64,000 nucleotides of DNA from NCBI GenBank assembly GCA_030248135.1, contig JASANC010002691.1, positions 78,542-142,541 on the forward strand, in the 5' to 3' direction. Positions 31,400 through 43,900 of this stretch are shown here, piece by piece (position 1 is the first letter of the stretch; every line of letters starts with the position of its first letter). A program made the translations under genes and the position numbers. The DNA comes from Theristus sp. LFF4_11. Lineage: Eukaryota > Nematoda > Chromadorea > Monhysterida > Xyalidae. A model generated the notes under the pieces. The model worked only from the letters and a program-made list of their open reading frames with translations. It did no database searches and was not told where the DNA came from.

Positions 31400-33239
31400 T
31401 GCGATGTTCTGCCTTGGTGTGTGTGAATGGCTCACTGGACTGCCAACCGATCCGAGCTGCTGTGTGTGATGACCGGTGGACGACGTTGGGTTTTTTACTT
31501 TTTTACTTTACTTTTACTCAATTAAGACGACGACGACTTTTATTAAAACGACTTTACTTTTATTAAAACGACGACGAAAGACGATAGAAATAAAGAGAAA
31601 CAAAATGGCACGAACGGCACATGCTGAACTCATAAAACACACCACTTTTATAATGTACGAGAACGAACCAAGGAAAAATAGCTTAACAAAGATATAAGAA
31701 AACCGTTGAGCATCTAGGAAAAAAGTAGATGAGCATTGGAAGTCAAGCGCTCTGTCAGAAACAGCTCACCGTAAACCCGGCTTTGTGTGAGAGTGCAGAC
31801 ACGAAGGCTAAAGTAGGACATTACAGTACCCTACTCCCCCATACGGAGCGCCCTCGCGACGTCACTCTCCCTACGCAGCCGAGTGTCTGGTGCACTGCCT
31901 GACCTGGGCACCTGCTTCCACTCATTTCAAAACTCCTAAATGCTCCAACTCAAACGGAACTGAAATTGAATCACTTGAAATCCGAGAAAATGCTAAAAAG
32001 CAAACTTCAAAAGCTAGAAGCAAAAAAAAGAAAGCAAAGATCAACAATTATCATCAAAGTCGAAAACCTGAACTGCCAAAATTGAAAGTCACGATTGTTA
32101 AAACTGTGATCACGCACGGCAGTCGAATTGCGTCGAAAAAACCCAAAGAAAAACCGCCAAAACTAAAATAGAAGAAAAAGCATTAAAACAGTTCACCCTC
32201 TCCCCACACTGAAAACGGGGGTAAAACAAAACAAATAAAACTATTACAAAACTGTTACACAAATCAGCAGAAGACTGGCGCAACCTGCACTCTACGTCGC
32301 AGTTTACTGGAGACTTTCAAATCAAAAAACCGTGGCTAACAATAAAAACTTCCACTGCGCTTCACTGCGCCACAACCAAACTTCTCCTCACAGCCTTCTT
32401 CAGCAACACCACCACAGCCAATCACGTTTTTGATCACGGAGGCCGTCCTCCGTTCGGTTTGAGTCTCGGAGACCGAAAATAACTCCGACCAACCAAATCT
32501 CCGCTGCGGCGTTTCGGCTTTCTCGAAAGCTGCCCTCGGCGAAACCCGGCCGTGCCATAGATCGACGCCGTCTCAGCTCGCATGCCGCCACAACTCCAGC
32601 CACCGTGCCTCCGTTCCTTGCGACGTTTTGCCAGCCACTGGTGCGCCCGCCACTCCGCTGATCTGCCTCGGTGACACTCGACGACACGTGAAGACGCGCA
32701 GCACGCCACCGCCTCTCGTCGACGCTGACCCTCCATGGCCTTTCTGCACTGACCCTCCATGGCCTCGGTGCACGCGACGTCGCCACCCAGCATTGTCTCG
32801 GCGGGACCTCCACTGCGATGTTCTGCCTTGGTGTGTGTGAATGGCTCACTGGACTGCCAACCGATCCGAGCTGCTGTGTGTGATGACCGGTGGACGACGT
32901 TGGGTTTTTTACTTTTTTACTTTACTTTTACTCAATTAAGACGACGACGACTTTTATTAAAACGACTTTACTTTTATTAAAACGACGACGAAAGACGATA
33001 GAAATAAAGAGAAACAAAATGGCACGAACGGCACATGCTGAACTCATAAAACACACCACTTTTATAATGTACGAGAACGAACCAAGGAAAAATAGCTTAA
33101 CAAAGATATAAGAAAACCGTTGAGCATCTAGGAAAAAAGTAGATGAGCATTGGAAGTCAAGCGCTCTGTCAGAAACAGCTCACCGTAAACCCGGCTTTGT
33201 GTGAGAGTGCAGACACGAAGGCTAAAGTAGGACATTACA
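31400..33239 (+). mobile_element. short LTR element with identical 426-bp LTRs (non-autonomous)
   Basis: Direct repeats 31400-31825 and 32814-33239 are the same length and identical by eye. They begin TGCGATGTTC and end GACATTACA (TG...CA). AGTA precedes the element at 31396-31399 and follows it at 33240-33243, a 4-bp target duplication. The 988-bp interior lacks gag, protease, reverse transcriptase and integrase. It holds one Lys-rich frame (31890-32171, 93 codons) of unknown value and a GC-rich second half. I cannot find a clear primer-binding site or polypurine tract. LTR identity implies a recent insertion or gene conversion. Confidence 0.82.
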
Positions 33240-33243
33240 AGTA

Positions 33244-34966
33244 CCTATATATTTGCTCGCCTTGCTTCTCCAAAAAAATCGTTCATAATGATGTGCCACC
33301 ACTGTTTTATTGTTTTACACAATACAGCTGCATGTGTGACAGTGTGTTTCCATATTGCGGGAAAACTGGAAAGCTCTCGCAGTGCTGTGGCATAGCAAGC
33401 TTTGTTCGAAATGACCATTTTTCAAAAATGTGGAAAAAATGATTTTTCCACAAGTAGTGTCCCACATGGTTTGTGTCGCGGTTTGTCGGTAACATTTTCA
33501 CACACACACACGTGGTCAGAAAAAAACATCCGAAAAGATTCTTGTCTCAAAACTTTGCCCATTTTTGCAGGAAGAACAAGATTATAATGGTGTATTTGCT
33601 TTTTCAAAAAGAACTGCGCCGCGCTTTTTGTCAGCAATAAATGCCAGCTACGCGTAGCGTAGCTAAGCGTCATCATCTCCAAAAAACTTTTGTTTTCGTT
33701 CATTCGCAAACGGAAACGCTCCATTTTTCGTGAATGAAAGAAAAACAAAAAAGAGCGAAAAGTTACATATTATAGCGTTTAGTTTCTAATTTTCAACCGT
33801 TTACACGTTATAGGCAGGCGGTCTCACACGTGAAAAAATCGCGCAGCTTCAAAAAAAAACTCCAAAAGTGTCGCATTCAGCTTTTTTACAAAAAAGTTTA
33901 CTTTTGTTAAACCGAAAACGTGTTCCGTTACGTGAACGCCATCACCATAAGTCGGCCAAAACTTTCTGTGTTGTCAGTAAACCTTTTCCACAACAACAAC
34001 AAAAACAGGAGAACTTTTTGTCTGTTTTTGATTGTTTTTTTTGTTGAAAACGTACCTTTCCCGAGGCAAAATGCATAAGTCACCCGAACGCGTGTTCACA
34101 CAAATGTAGTATTTGTCATCATAAACACAAAATAGGTATATTATAAAACCGAAAGACTCAGAGAACCGAGTTCACGATTGTTTTCATCCACAACTCTCCG
34201 ATATTCCCAAAAAGAGTGCCGTTGTTCCAGAAAAGTAAACAGCCGCAGCTGTGTCGTGCGCTGCATCACAAAATCGGTGGCGCGTTTTCTGGAACGTATG
34301 TATTAAAGCGCAAAATCAACGTCTTGGAATGGAACAGGGTCCATTCAGTTCAAGTTTACACGTATAACCTTTTAGTTAGCCATCGTTTTGTTTTGTTGTT
34401 TTCAATCAGCTCAGCTCTCTCTGCTTTGCTGAGTGGGTGTGTAACGTTCAACCGCGCGGGTATATTGTATCTGATTAGCAGCTGACCTTTCCCGTTTGCC
34501 CCAAATATTCGTTCACCTTTGAATTTTCAACTTCGTGTTGCACCATCTGTTTTGCTGCGCGATGATAGTTTTTGAATGAGCAACCCTCAATCCTTCAGTG
34601 TTGTGTCGCACTACGTTCGCCTGAAAGGAGTGTCAAATTTTGCAATAATAATCCCACGCATTCGAAGGTGTTTTGCATTGAGGCATTTCTTCTCCACCAG
34701 GTCGGTTATGGTGACGTGTGAGTGATGCCAAACAAAAAAAAGTGTGCGCCGTCGAGCGCCGATAGTGCGACGGGCGCGTTCCATTAATATTTGGCATTTT
34801 TTTCTGTTTTGTGAATTATTGAACATGATTTACGAGTCGTTCCTTTCTTGTTAGTATAATCCCGCACAATTTCAGAATCCCTCAACAATAATAAAACTGA
34901 AAAAAGTGCAACAACCTAAAAACTAAAAAAAACTCGCCCGAAAAAGTACACATCCACACCGACGCA
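33244..34966. other. upstream region of the ARHGEF17-like gene, no gene recognised
   Basis: It is flanked by the LTR element and the first ATG of the RhoGEF gene at 34967. It should carry the most distal promoter and the 5' UTR, which is A-rich just before the ATG. Frames here, such as 34216-34485, show no domain. Confidence 0.5.
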
Positions 34967-37900
34967 ATGTCCGATCCGGAGGAGTCCTCACCTCCGGTGC
35001 TCCGTCGGTCCGGCCGCCCGGAGCCGCGGCTCACCGGCCTCAGTCAGTACCGCCGCCGGCGCAAACATCGCCGCAGCGCCACACTGTCGCCTAGTTCGAC
35101 GCCGAGACCGCCCGACCAGCAGCAACAGCGGCCGAGTTTAACGGAGATGCACTTGCAACAATCGCAAAACAACAACAACGCCGCCGCCGCAAGCCAGCAC
35201 GCTCCACAGCAGCAGTCGTCCGTTGCAATCGTCTCCAACTGGAACGCCGGCATGCGTCGACTGGCGCTGCCGCAAACGCAGTGGCTCTCGCCGTGTCGCG
35301 ACCACTCCGATCCGTTTCCGGCGACGGCGCCCGAAGCGCAACAGTTCATCGGTATGCTAGCGGCGGCGGCCGCCGCAGCCGACTCGGCGCAGCAACACCA
35401 GCAGCAGGTGCTGGAGGCTTTGAACTATTCGCCGGTGAAAAAGTACCAACAGCCGCTGAACGACCGCGCCGCACCACCACCACCGTCGTCTGCTGCTGAC
35501 GTGCTCCGAACGGCGTCGTCGTCGTCCGTAAGGCTGCCGGCCGAACTCCGAAAGACGATCTCGGTGCCGACCGACATCTCGAGCAACGACGAACAGCTGA
35601 ACGCAGTGGGCATTCATGTGAGCGCCATTGATAACAAAAGTTTTACCAATTGTTTTCGCCAATCATTCGTGTCGCTGATGAAATGAAATTCAACAAAAAA
35701 ATGTTGAACGTTTTGGGTGATTTGTTTTTTGATAGTCCAACAAGCAACTAACCAACGGTATCGCGTTTATTAACAGCAGAAGAACCAGGTAGGTTGGCGT
35801 CCAACAAAAATCCAGCTCAACAACTTCATATTTCATTTCAGGTCCACCCGTCCGCCGGAAACAGTAATCCGAAAGCAACGACGCTGACCAACGCCACCGG
35901 CGAGCTGCACTGCCTCAGTTGCCTTGACATGTTGAATCGCCAGCGTGCCTCCTCTGCGCACGGCGCGCACTGCAGCCAGCAGACACAGCACCAGCTGAAT
36001 CAGCAGCAACAGCGGGGATTCGTCGCGAACAGGGGCGGTGCGTCGCCGCACTTCTTTCGGAGGAGACGACCGGCGACAACGCAGGTATAAAAGAGTCAAT
36101 TAGGGTCAAATAGGCCAAAAAGATCCAAAGGATCAATCATTAATGGGTCAATGTGGTTGGTCAATAGGGTCAAAAATAAAGGGGTCAATAGGGTCACTCG
36201 ATGCAACAGATTCAATGGAGTCAAAATGGGTCAAATGGATCAATAGAGTCAATTGGGTCAATGGGGTCACAAAGCATAATAGACCCACTGGGGTCAAAAG
36301 AATCAAAAAGGACAACACGGTCCAAGAAGTCAAGTGAAAAGATGAAAAAGGGTCAAATGGGTCAATTGGGTTAAATGGGTCAAAGAGGCTAAATGTGGCA
36401 AAAGGGCCAAAAAAGGTCAACAGTGTCAACACTTTAAAAAAGGTCAACAAGGTAAATAGGGTCAAAAGAGTCAAATACCGAGGTCAAAAGGAACATTAGG
36501 ATCGAAAAGGGCAAAAGGGGCAAAGGAGGGCAATTAGGTTACAAAAAATTCAAAAAGGTCGAAAGTGTCAAAAGGGTCTTACTTTTGGCTACTTACAAAA
36601 AAAACCGCACCGCACCGGCCAGGTCACCAGCGTTGTCAACTCCACCGACGGCCACCACGCGCGCGAGCAACAGGCGTCCTCGAGCGACGACGACGACAAC
36701 GAGCTGCTCGGCACCGACATCGAGGAGCTCAAGGAGGCCGCCGAGACTATAGAGGCGTTGTCACGGCGGCTTCCGGCGTCAGTGGCCGGCCAGACGGCGC
36801 AGTCGCCACCGGCACCGCTGGCGCTGCCGACGTTCTCGGTCTCGGACTCGTCGCCGGAGTCCTCCGCCGTACCATCGGCCACTCCGTCCCGGCGAACGTC
36901 CGGCATCACCACCCGTCTCGGGAGCTATCCGAGAGGCGTGATGCAGTTCCTGCCGTCTGTGCGGAGCAGCACGCTGCTGTCGCACAATCCGTATGATACG
37001 TACTCGGCGAACAAGTGAGTCGCTTTTGTTTGTATTTTACTGAAGAGTTCTTGGAGTTTGCAAGCAGGATGCACCTGTACCCGGATCACAAGTGTTTGGT
37101 CTCCATACAAACAACAGTTGGATGCTTTTGCGCTGCACTATGCTGGTGCGAAACGAGTGGACAAATTGATGAGGTTGAGTCTAACAGCATCAGTAGCAGC
37201 AACGCACACGTCAGTTCCAGCATAAATACAGCGTTGCTTGGACTCACACGAATTGTTAGTTCTGGAAACCACAGCCAATTACCAAAATATAACATAAAAA
37301 ATGTTGCAAAAATCCAAACTGTCCTTACTTTCAGGTACCGCCGAGCTCAGAGCGAAGCGCACGGCCTCTGTGACGCCGGGAGGCCAACGACGTTCGACGT
37401 GACAACGCCCGTTCCCGAGTCGGCGTTGCGTCGCAAAGTGTCGCTGCCTGAGCAGTTTTTTCAGGTTTACTGATAGAATTAAGCACCAATGAAAGACGAA
37501 AGTTTACCTGAGTTTACACACAAAGTGAGAGCGTCGGTTACTTTTTGAGTAACTCTCTAATAAAACACTCTGTCCGAATTCCGGCTGTCCGAATGTACGA
37601 TTGATCCACCAGAACGCTTCACAGTCGTTGCCACCACTTTAGCGTCACCCTGTGGTTGCCGGTCGTGTTTGCGATGATTCGCAATAATTTGCTGAGTCTC
37701 TGACCGGTCAAGGAACAACATCATCACAAAAGGATGAATCTAATTCGCGGCAAAGTCACACACAGAGAAAACAGACGAATCTCGTTTCAGTACGAGTACG
37801 CGGACGGCACCGCCGGTGAGTACGGCACGACGGAGCACGCCGTTCGAACGGGCACAACACTTTATTCACCGGCTAATGTCGTTGACACGGCGACGGGAAG

Positions 37901-40900
37901 GGTGCGTATAGGCTGCATTTACCCTTACCATAATCGCATGTGGTAAAAAAGCAAAAAAAAAGAAACAAGGAAAAATAAAAAACGACAAAATGTTGAAACA
38001 AAACAAAACAAAAAACTCGTTCAGGTGATCGAGCACTCGGACGACGGCTACCGACCGTCGTACGGCGAGCTCCGGCTGAACGCCGCCGCCGGTGCCGGCA
38101 ATTCGCCGGACTGCCGACTGAGCCGGTACAATTCGATCGGTGCCGACGACCTGGCCGCTCAGTTGAGCGCGTCACGACATCGACGCAAAGGCGTCGTCAG
38201 ACAGCTGAGTCAACAGGAGAAGACGACGGCCTTGTCCGATGCCGAGATGGCGGCGGCCGCGTATCGCGCTGCCGGACAGAATATCAAGGTGGGGGGGGGG
38301 GGTCTGGTTGGTGTTCTGGCTGGCAGACACAGTTGGTTTTAGTCTGCGCCGTGGTGATACAGATGAAAACACACTGGTCTGGTCACCAAACGTCATCGTG
38401 CCAGTTGAACTCTATTATATTATATACTGATTGGTCGACCGAGTGGAGACTGCTCACACTCCGCACCCTTCTTTTTCGTGGATCTGAATTCTATTAAAAC
38501 GTGTTTTTTTCGAAATTCAGGAATTTTTATTATTCAACAGCCCAAAATGATTTTTTTGTTTGACGACGATGACGACGTCGCAAAAGACAAAAATTAAGCG
38601 ACGACGTCGTCGTCGTCGTCAAACAAAAAAAGCAATTTGAGCTGTTGAATAAAAAAATTCTGAATTTCACAGTCTCGAACCTTTTGAGTTTAGCATGAAA
38701 AGGGTGCTGGAAATTCACACTCATATAAAAAAGAAACAGTTCAATAGAATCCAGATCCACGAAAAAAGAAGGGTGCGGAGTGTGAGCATCCTCCGCTCGG
38801 TAGACCAATCAGCTGATATCCCATATTATAGAGTTCGATTGTAATGGGTCCATGTTTCTGCAGCATGCATTGGAAACCTTTCCAAGTCGATCCACGTTTC
38901 ATATCGCTTTTGGAGCTTTCGAACATGTTTTTCGAATGAACAAACACTAACGTGCATTTTTGACGCATGTGTGCCGCTAATTTTTGCGTGCCAAAAAATG
39001 GCAGAGCATGTTTTCAAAGAATGAAAGGCTAACTTTTTCACTACGTCACTGAATCGACAAAAGAAACGAGAGAAAGAAAACTCCAGGGCGTCGAAAGTCT
39101 CGCTGGCTTCACGCGATTCGGCCGTCTGCTGCGGTCGCTGCGACAAACGTCGGGCACGGGCGGCACAGGGGGCGACACGTCTCCCGAGCCGCCTCTGTCG
39201 GACAGCCCGCCGGGGGGGCGTACGTCGTCGCCGTTCCTGCAAGCGTGGCCGCCACGACCGGCGATCGTGCGAACGACTGGAGGCGACGTGAATCTGATGC
39301 AGTCGGCCGAGGAGTACTTGTGGAGGCGGCGTTCGCAGGGGTCCCTGAGACGGCACGAGGTGTGTGCGCTTTGTGTTTTACGTTTTTTTTGTTTTGGGTT
39401 TTTTGCGTTTTTTTTTTGTTTTTTGATCACGAAAGATGGGCCGCCACTCGATTAGGAATCGCTGAGACGGCATGAGGTGTGCGCTTTGCAATTTGCGTAT
39501 TTTTTTTCATTTTGGTTTTTTTGTGTGTTTTTTGGCCGCAACTCGACAATTGACGCATTTCTGTCGTATATTCTCGCGGCTTGACTTTGGATCGAATTTG
39601 GAATTTGAATTACGTCACCATGACGGAGTGAAAGAACATGGAACATTGAACAGGAATTTCTCTAACTCCTGAACGCTAACGCCGCTCAAGAAATCAATGC
39701 TACTGTTGTTGTTCTCTTTAAACCAAAGCTTATAATTACAAAATAGCAGCTCGACAGACAAGGATTTACGTCACACTGCGCACGATAACAATTTGTCCTA
39801 ATTCATGCGAATTGCCGCATGAATCCTGAACCGCAAGTTGAAAACTGCGATTTTTTTGCATTCTCCAGAAAAAAATTATCGGGTATAGCCATCCATTTTC
39901 ATTGCTTCATTTCATCGCTCTCATTTTAATTCGCATTTGTGCCCATGGTGACGGCGACAAAAACATACGCCCACAATTTCATGTTTTACGTTTTTTTAAA
40001 AGTGTCCCTGAAGAATTTTTGTGCACGTTTTCAGACAAAAATGTTAGACTTTCTTAACAACTGCTGTCGCTGACAGAACAAAGCTCAGTAATAGTCGATC
40101 TATACGCTGTTAAAAAATATTTTGCTCGGTATTTTCTGCAAACATGTGAGCAGCATTTTTTGATGTCGGCAAAGCAGCTAATATTGTAAAATTCAAATCG
40201 TTTATGCTTTTATGCTTTCACTTTTACGTAACACTCCTAGAACGCAATTTTCACGTGCACACAAAGAAAGCTTATTGCTCTCTCCACCGAGAAAAATCGA
40301 AATTCATACTGTGTGAGACACGTGTGTTTTCTTTGAGTTGCCGTTCCAGGGACCTGTCCATGATCGAATAGGATCACCAGACACATGGTTTCCACCGTAA
40401 CACGTGCCTCAACACGATTTCACCGGACGTGTCCCAGTGTTTAGCGCGAGAAGGGATTGACACTAAAAAATTCATTTCAAAAACTCCGTTTTTGTTTTGC
40501 TACAGATCTGCCCTTGGCAAAATCACATGAATTTGCAAGATCAAGTCAAAAAAACCAGATACAATTGAAACACCGTGCATTGTATTGCAAATATTGTTCC
40601 GAAATAGTTTTTTTGACTTTCGATGTCTAAAATACAGCTAATATATAGCTCTCTAAATATATGGACTGCTTACAACAACAGCTAGGCGCCGCTTTTGCGG
40701 GTCTTTCGGGCCGTGTGGTCGCAGAAAAGTGTCAGTGCGGCCATAGGAGGCAGACAGACAGACACCCAATGACACGTGCATGACGATGATGGCAAGCACA
40801 AGCTCGTGCGATTATTTGCGGCCATGAATGTTTGTTTTGTGTTTTTGTTGCTGCCCGCCATTTTCAAACTACTGCTCAACTAGGGAACTATAGGAAGAAA

Positions 40901-43900
40901 ACTCAAAACACCACACACCACAATGACGGCCTGTTGGCACCCTAATCGTCGACACTGCAAACAGCAGCGGACGGCAAAGAAACATGACGTTTTTAGTTCC
41001 GTCCGTCTTTTCCAATGCCATTCGAATTGTTTGCTCATAAGGGATGAAACCGCATGCTAATCGAGTTCGATCCAGTTTCGCGCGTATAGGCTTGAATATA
41101 TTGGGCACTTTTCTGGAGGCGCACACGCCCTTATCTGGAATGACGGATCGGCGGCGGAATTTTACGCCTGCAGCGTCATGCAACGACAAATATATGCAAA
41201 TATATTGCTTTGATTCTGAATAATGTTCAAATCTATTATAGTAGTATACTGATTGGTTGTAAAAGCAATGGAATGTTAGATTCCGTGGTGTGGAGAAAGT
41301 TAGTGAGGCGACTTATTTTGACAGTTGGTGTGTTCGCATGTGGCCATAGCAACTTTTTTCGGTGTTTTGCTCTTTTCCATGTGTAACACAATGTTGGACG
41401 TAATGAACAACATACTACACTTGCATATGCACAGCTTTTTCAGAAGTGAACCAGCTAGTCTATCCAGAATTTTATGTAAAATTTTTTATCTACTAACAAC
41501 TGCACACTTCTAATTACAACAACTGATTTACTACAATTACGGAAACGAATAACCTGAACAATAAAAACTAAAAAAATGTCCAGTCTGAAACCTTTATCGC
41601 CTCAATCGCAACGAAAGAAGCACAGTCCCACGACATTATTCGCTCACCCAAGCACCAGTAGCCATCAACCGCAAAACCACAACCACACCACCGACGTTCA
41701 CCACTCGAATTCCAACTCGCTCTCCTCTAGCAACTGTTCATCGGCTCGATCGACCTCCCCAGTGCGCTATCGAATCAGTCCCGTCCGAGGACTATCGGCC
41801 TTAGTTCGGCGACGTCTCTATCGTAAGCTTCGTTCCACTAGCTCGCCCGTTTCAACACCGTCCGGATCTCGCGATGATGGCGATCCGAGTTTGAAGGCTT
41901 CGCCGCCGCAGTTTCACGCGACCTTCGACGTGAAACCGTTGAAGGAGAAGTCGGCGTACTATTTTGATGTTAGTTTCTTTTGGTTTCATGTTTTGAGTTG
42001 CGCGTTGATGCGCTAAAGTCATACTCTGAAGACGGTTTGTATAGCACAGTGACTAGCAAACACACAAACGCACACACAACAGCAGCGGGAGCGTGTGTAT
42101 TTGTGTGTTTTGTGTGTTTATTGTTTGTGACAGTGTAACTGTGCAACACTGTAGATGTGTGTCATACACTGTCTTGAGACTAGGGCTCTATACACCAAAC
42201 AGAGCAAACATTATTATCTTTTCGTGCAAAGGTGACGGAGTAATGTTGAATATATGGATTTGTGGAAAAGCCACACAACTGAAAACTGCAATTCGAGCAC
42301 GAATGTAGTCCGAAGTGATTTTATTGCGTGAATAAAATTCTGATTAGTTTTGTTTTGCTTTTTTTCTTGCACAAAACTGCAGAGTGACCCCAAAAAAACT
42401 ACACGATAAGCATCTGCTCTAGCTCACCAGCGGGTGAATCTTTTATGCTGAAATTTTAACCAAGCATCACGTATAGCTTCTTATTTTTTGTGTTGAAATT
42501 TCAGACGAATTGGTCCACTTTATAATGAATGCAAAACAAAATTGTGAAAATGCGAAAAAAAATTGAATTTTCGCGCCAAATACAGTACGCTGCGCTTAGC
42601 ACACGTCCACCACTTAGCGCTCAAGAAGATGTTTCAGCTTTCTGCTGTGAATTTTTGTTATGGAGAATACCATGAATGAACTGTATTACATTGAATTCAT
42701 GATCGAAAATAGTCTACTTATACACCTGTATACTACCTTCAGACAAGAACTTTATTCAATCCCGGTCGAGATTTTGTTGTTGTCTGAGCGCATCAATCAG
42801 TTTTTCCTACGTGAGCGCATGTATTCTGAAAAGTTTTTTTTGAAATTCTAAATGTAAAGGCCAGTTCATACTGACGTACATACACTAACGTTACGACGAC
42901 GCCCGTCAAAGGCACGGCTCCGTGGACGGTAGTGTGCAATAAAACACGAGACGTGACGTGCGATGTTGTGCACACAGACATCAATATGAACGGACCATAA
43001 ACGGACGATAACAATTTCATAATTCGCAATACAAGCGGTGTACTAAAGCTTCTAACTCAGCTTAATCGCGGTGAATATTTTGCAGCACAGATGTTACTTT
43101 ACTTGTCATTAACTGAAATAGAGAGCTTTTATCTTATCGGATAAGCTTTTTCTCTTTTCCGTTTCCTAATGCAACTTTTCGCAATCAACTGGATTATATG
43201 ACTTTCCTGATTCTCTTGATCACAAACTTTTCGCCAGGCTGTTGCAGCATCTACAACAATTTTTGCATTTTCCGTTGAAAAACAAAAACACTAGGTTACC
43301 GTAAAGTCTTGCATATAAGGTCTCCTTATATAAATTTGAAAATCAAAAATTTCTGAAAAAAGTGGAATTTTGTGTGACAACCTTATAAGTGGGAGGAGGT
43401 CTTATAAAGCGAAGATTAAAAATTCCGGGCCTTATAAACGGGGTGGGATTTTCACCAAGTTAAAAATTTGAATTTTTTGGTTTCTCGCCGTGTGACACTC
43501 CGCCCACTTTTGGGTGGGGGTCTTATAAGTGGGAGGAACCTTATATGCAAGACTTTACGGTATTACATTACCTTGTGAAAAGCTTTTTCTTTTTTCGTGT
43601 TTCGTCAAACGAAATTTCCAGATACAGATTTGAAACACAGTTTCCTGTTTTTCTATGCTGTTCCCATTTTCCCTATACAATCCCGGTCATTCTGGCAAGA
43701 CCATTACAACATTACATATCAATAATCCGGTGAAAAAATCCGGTCACCAATTTATTAAAAAAACGCCTTTAACATTAAAAAAATGTCCGTCAAGAACATA
43801 ATCTACTCACCGCGAAACTATCGGCGGACCGATACCGAAACGGGCCCTCTAACGCCACGTGACTCTGACGCCAATTCCCTGAATTCCAGTAAATCCCTAG

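Noticed and set aside
31476..31697. 73-codon frame present twice (also 32890-33111)
   Set aside because: Its duplication is explained by the identical LTRs; the peptide is low complexity (Thr/Leu/Lys).
39360..39477. Alternative donor at 39477 extending RhoGEF exon 7 by 117 nt
   Set aside because: The extension keeps the frame but contains an in-frame TAG at about 39453.
40869..41189. 106-codon minus-strand frame in the RhoGEF intron
   Set aside because: No recognised domain and opposite orientation, with no splice partners found.
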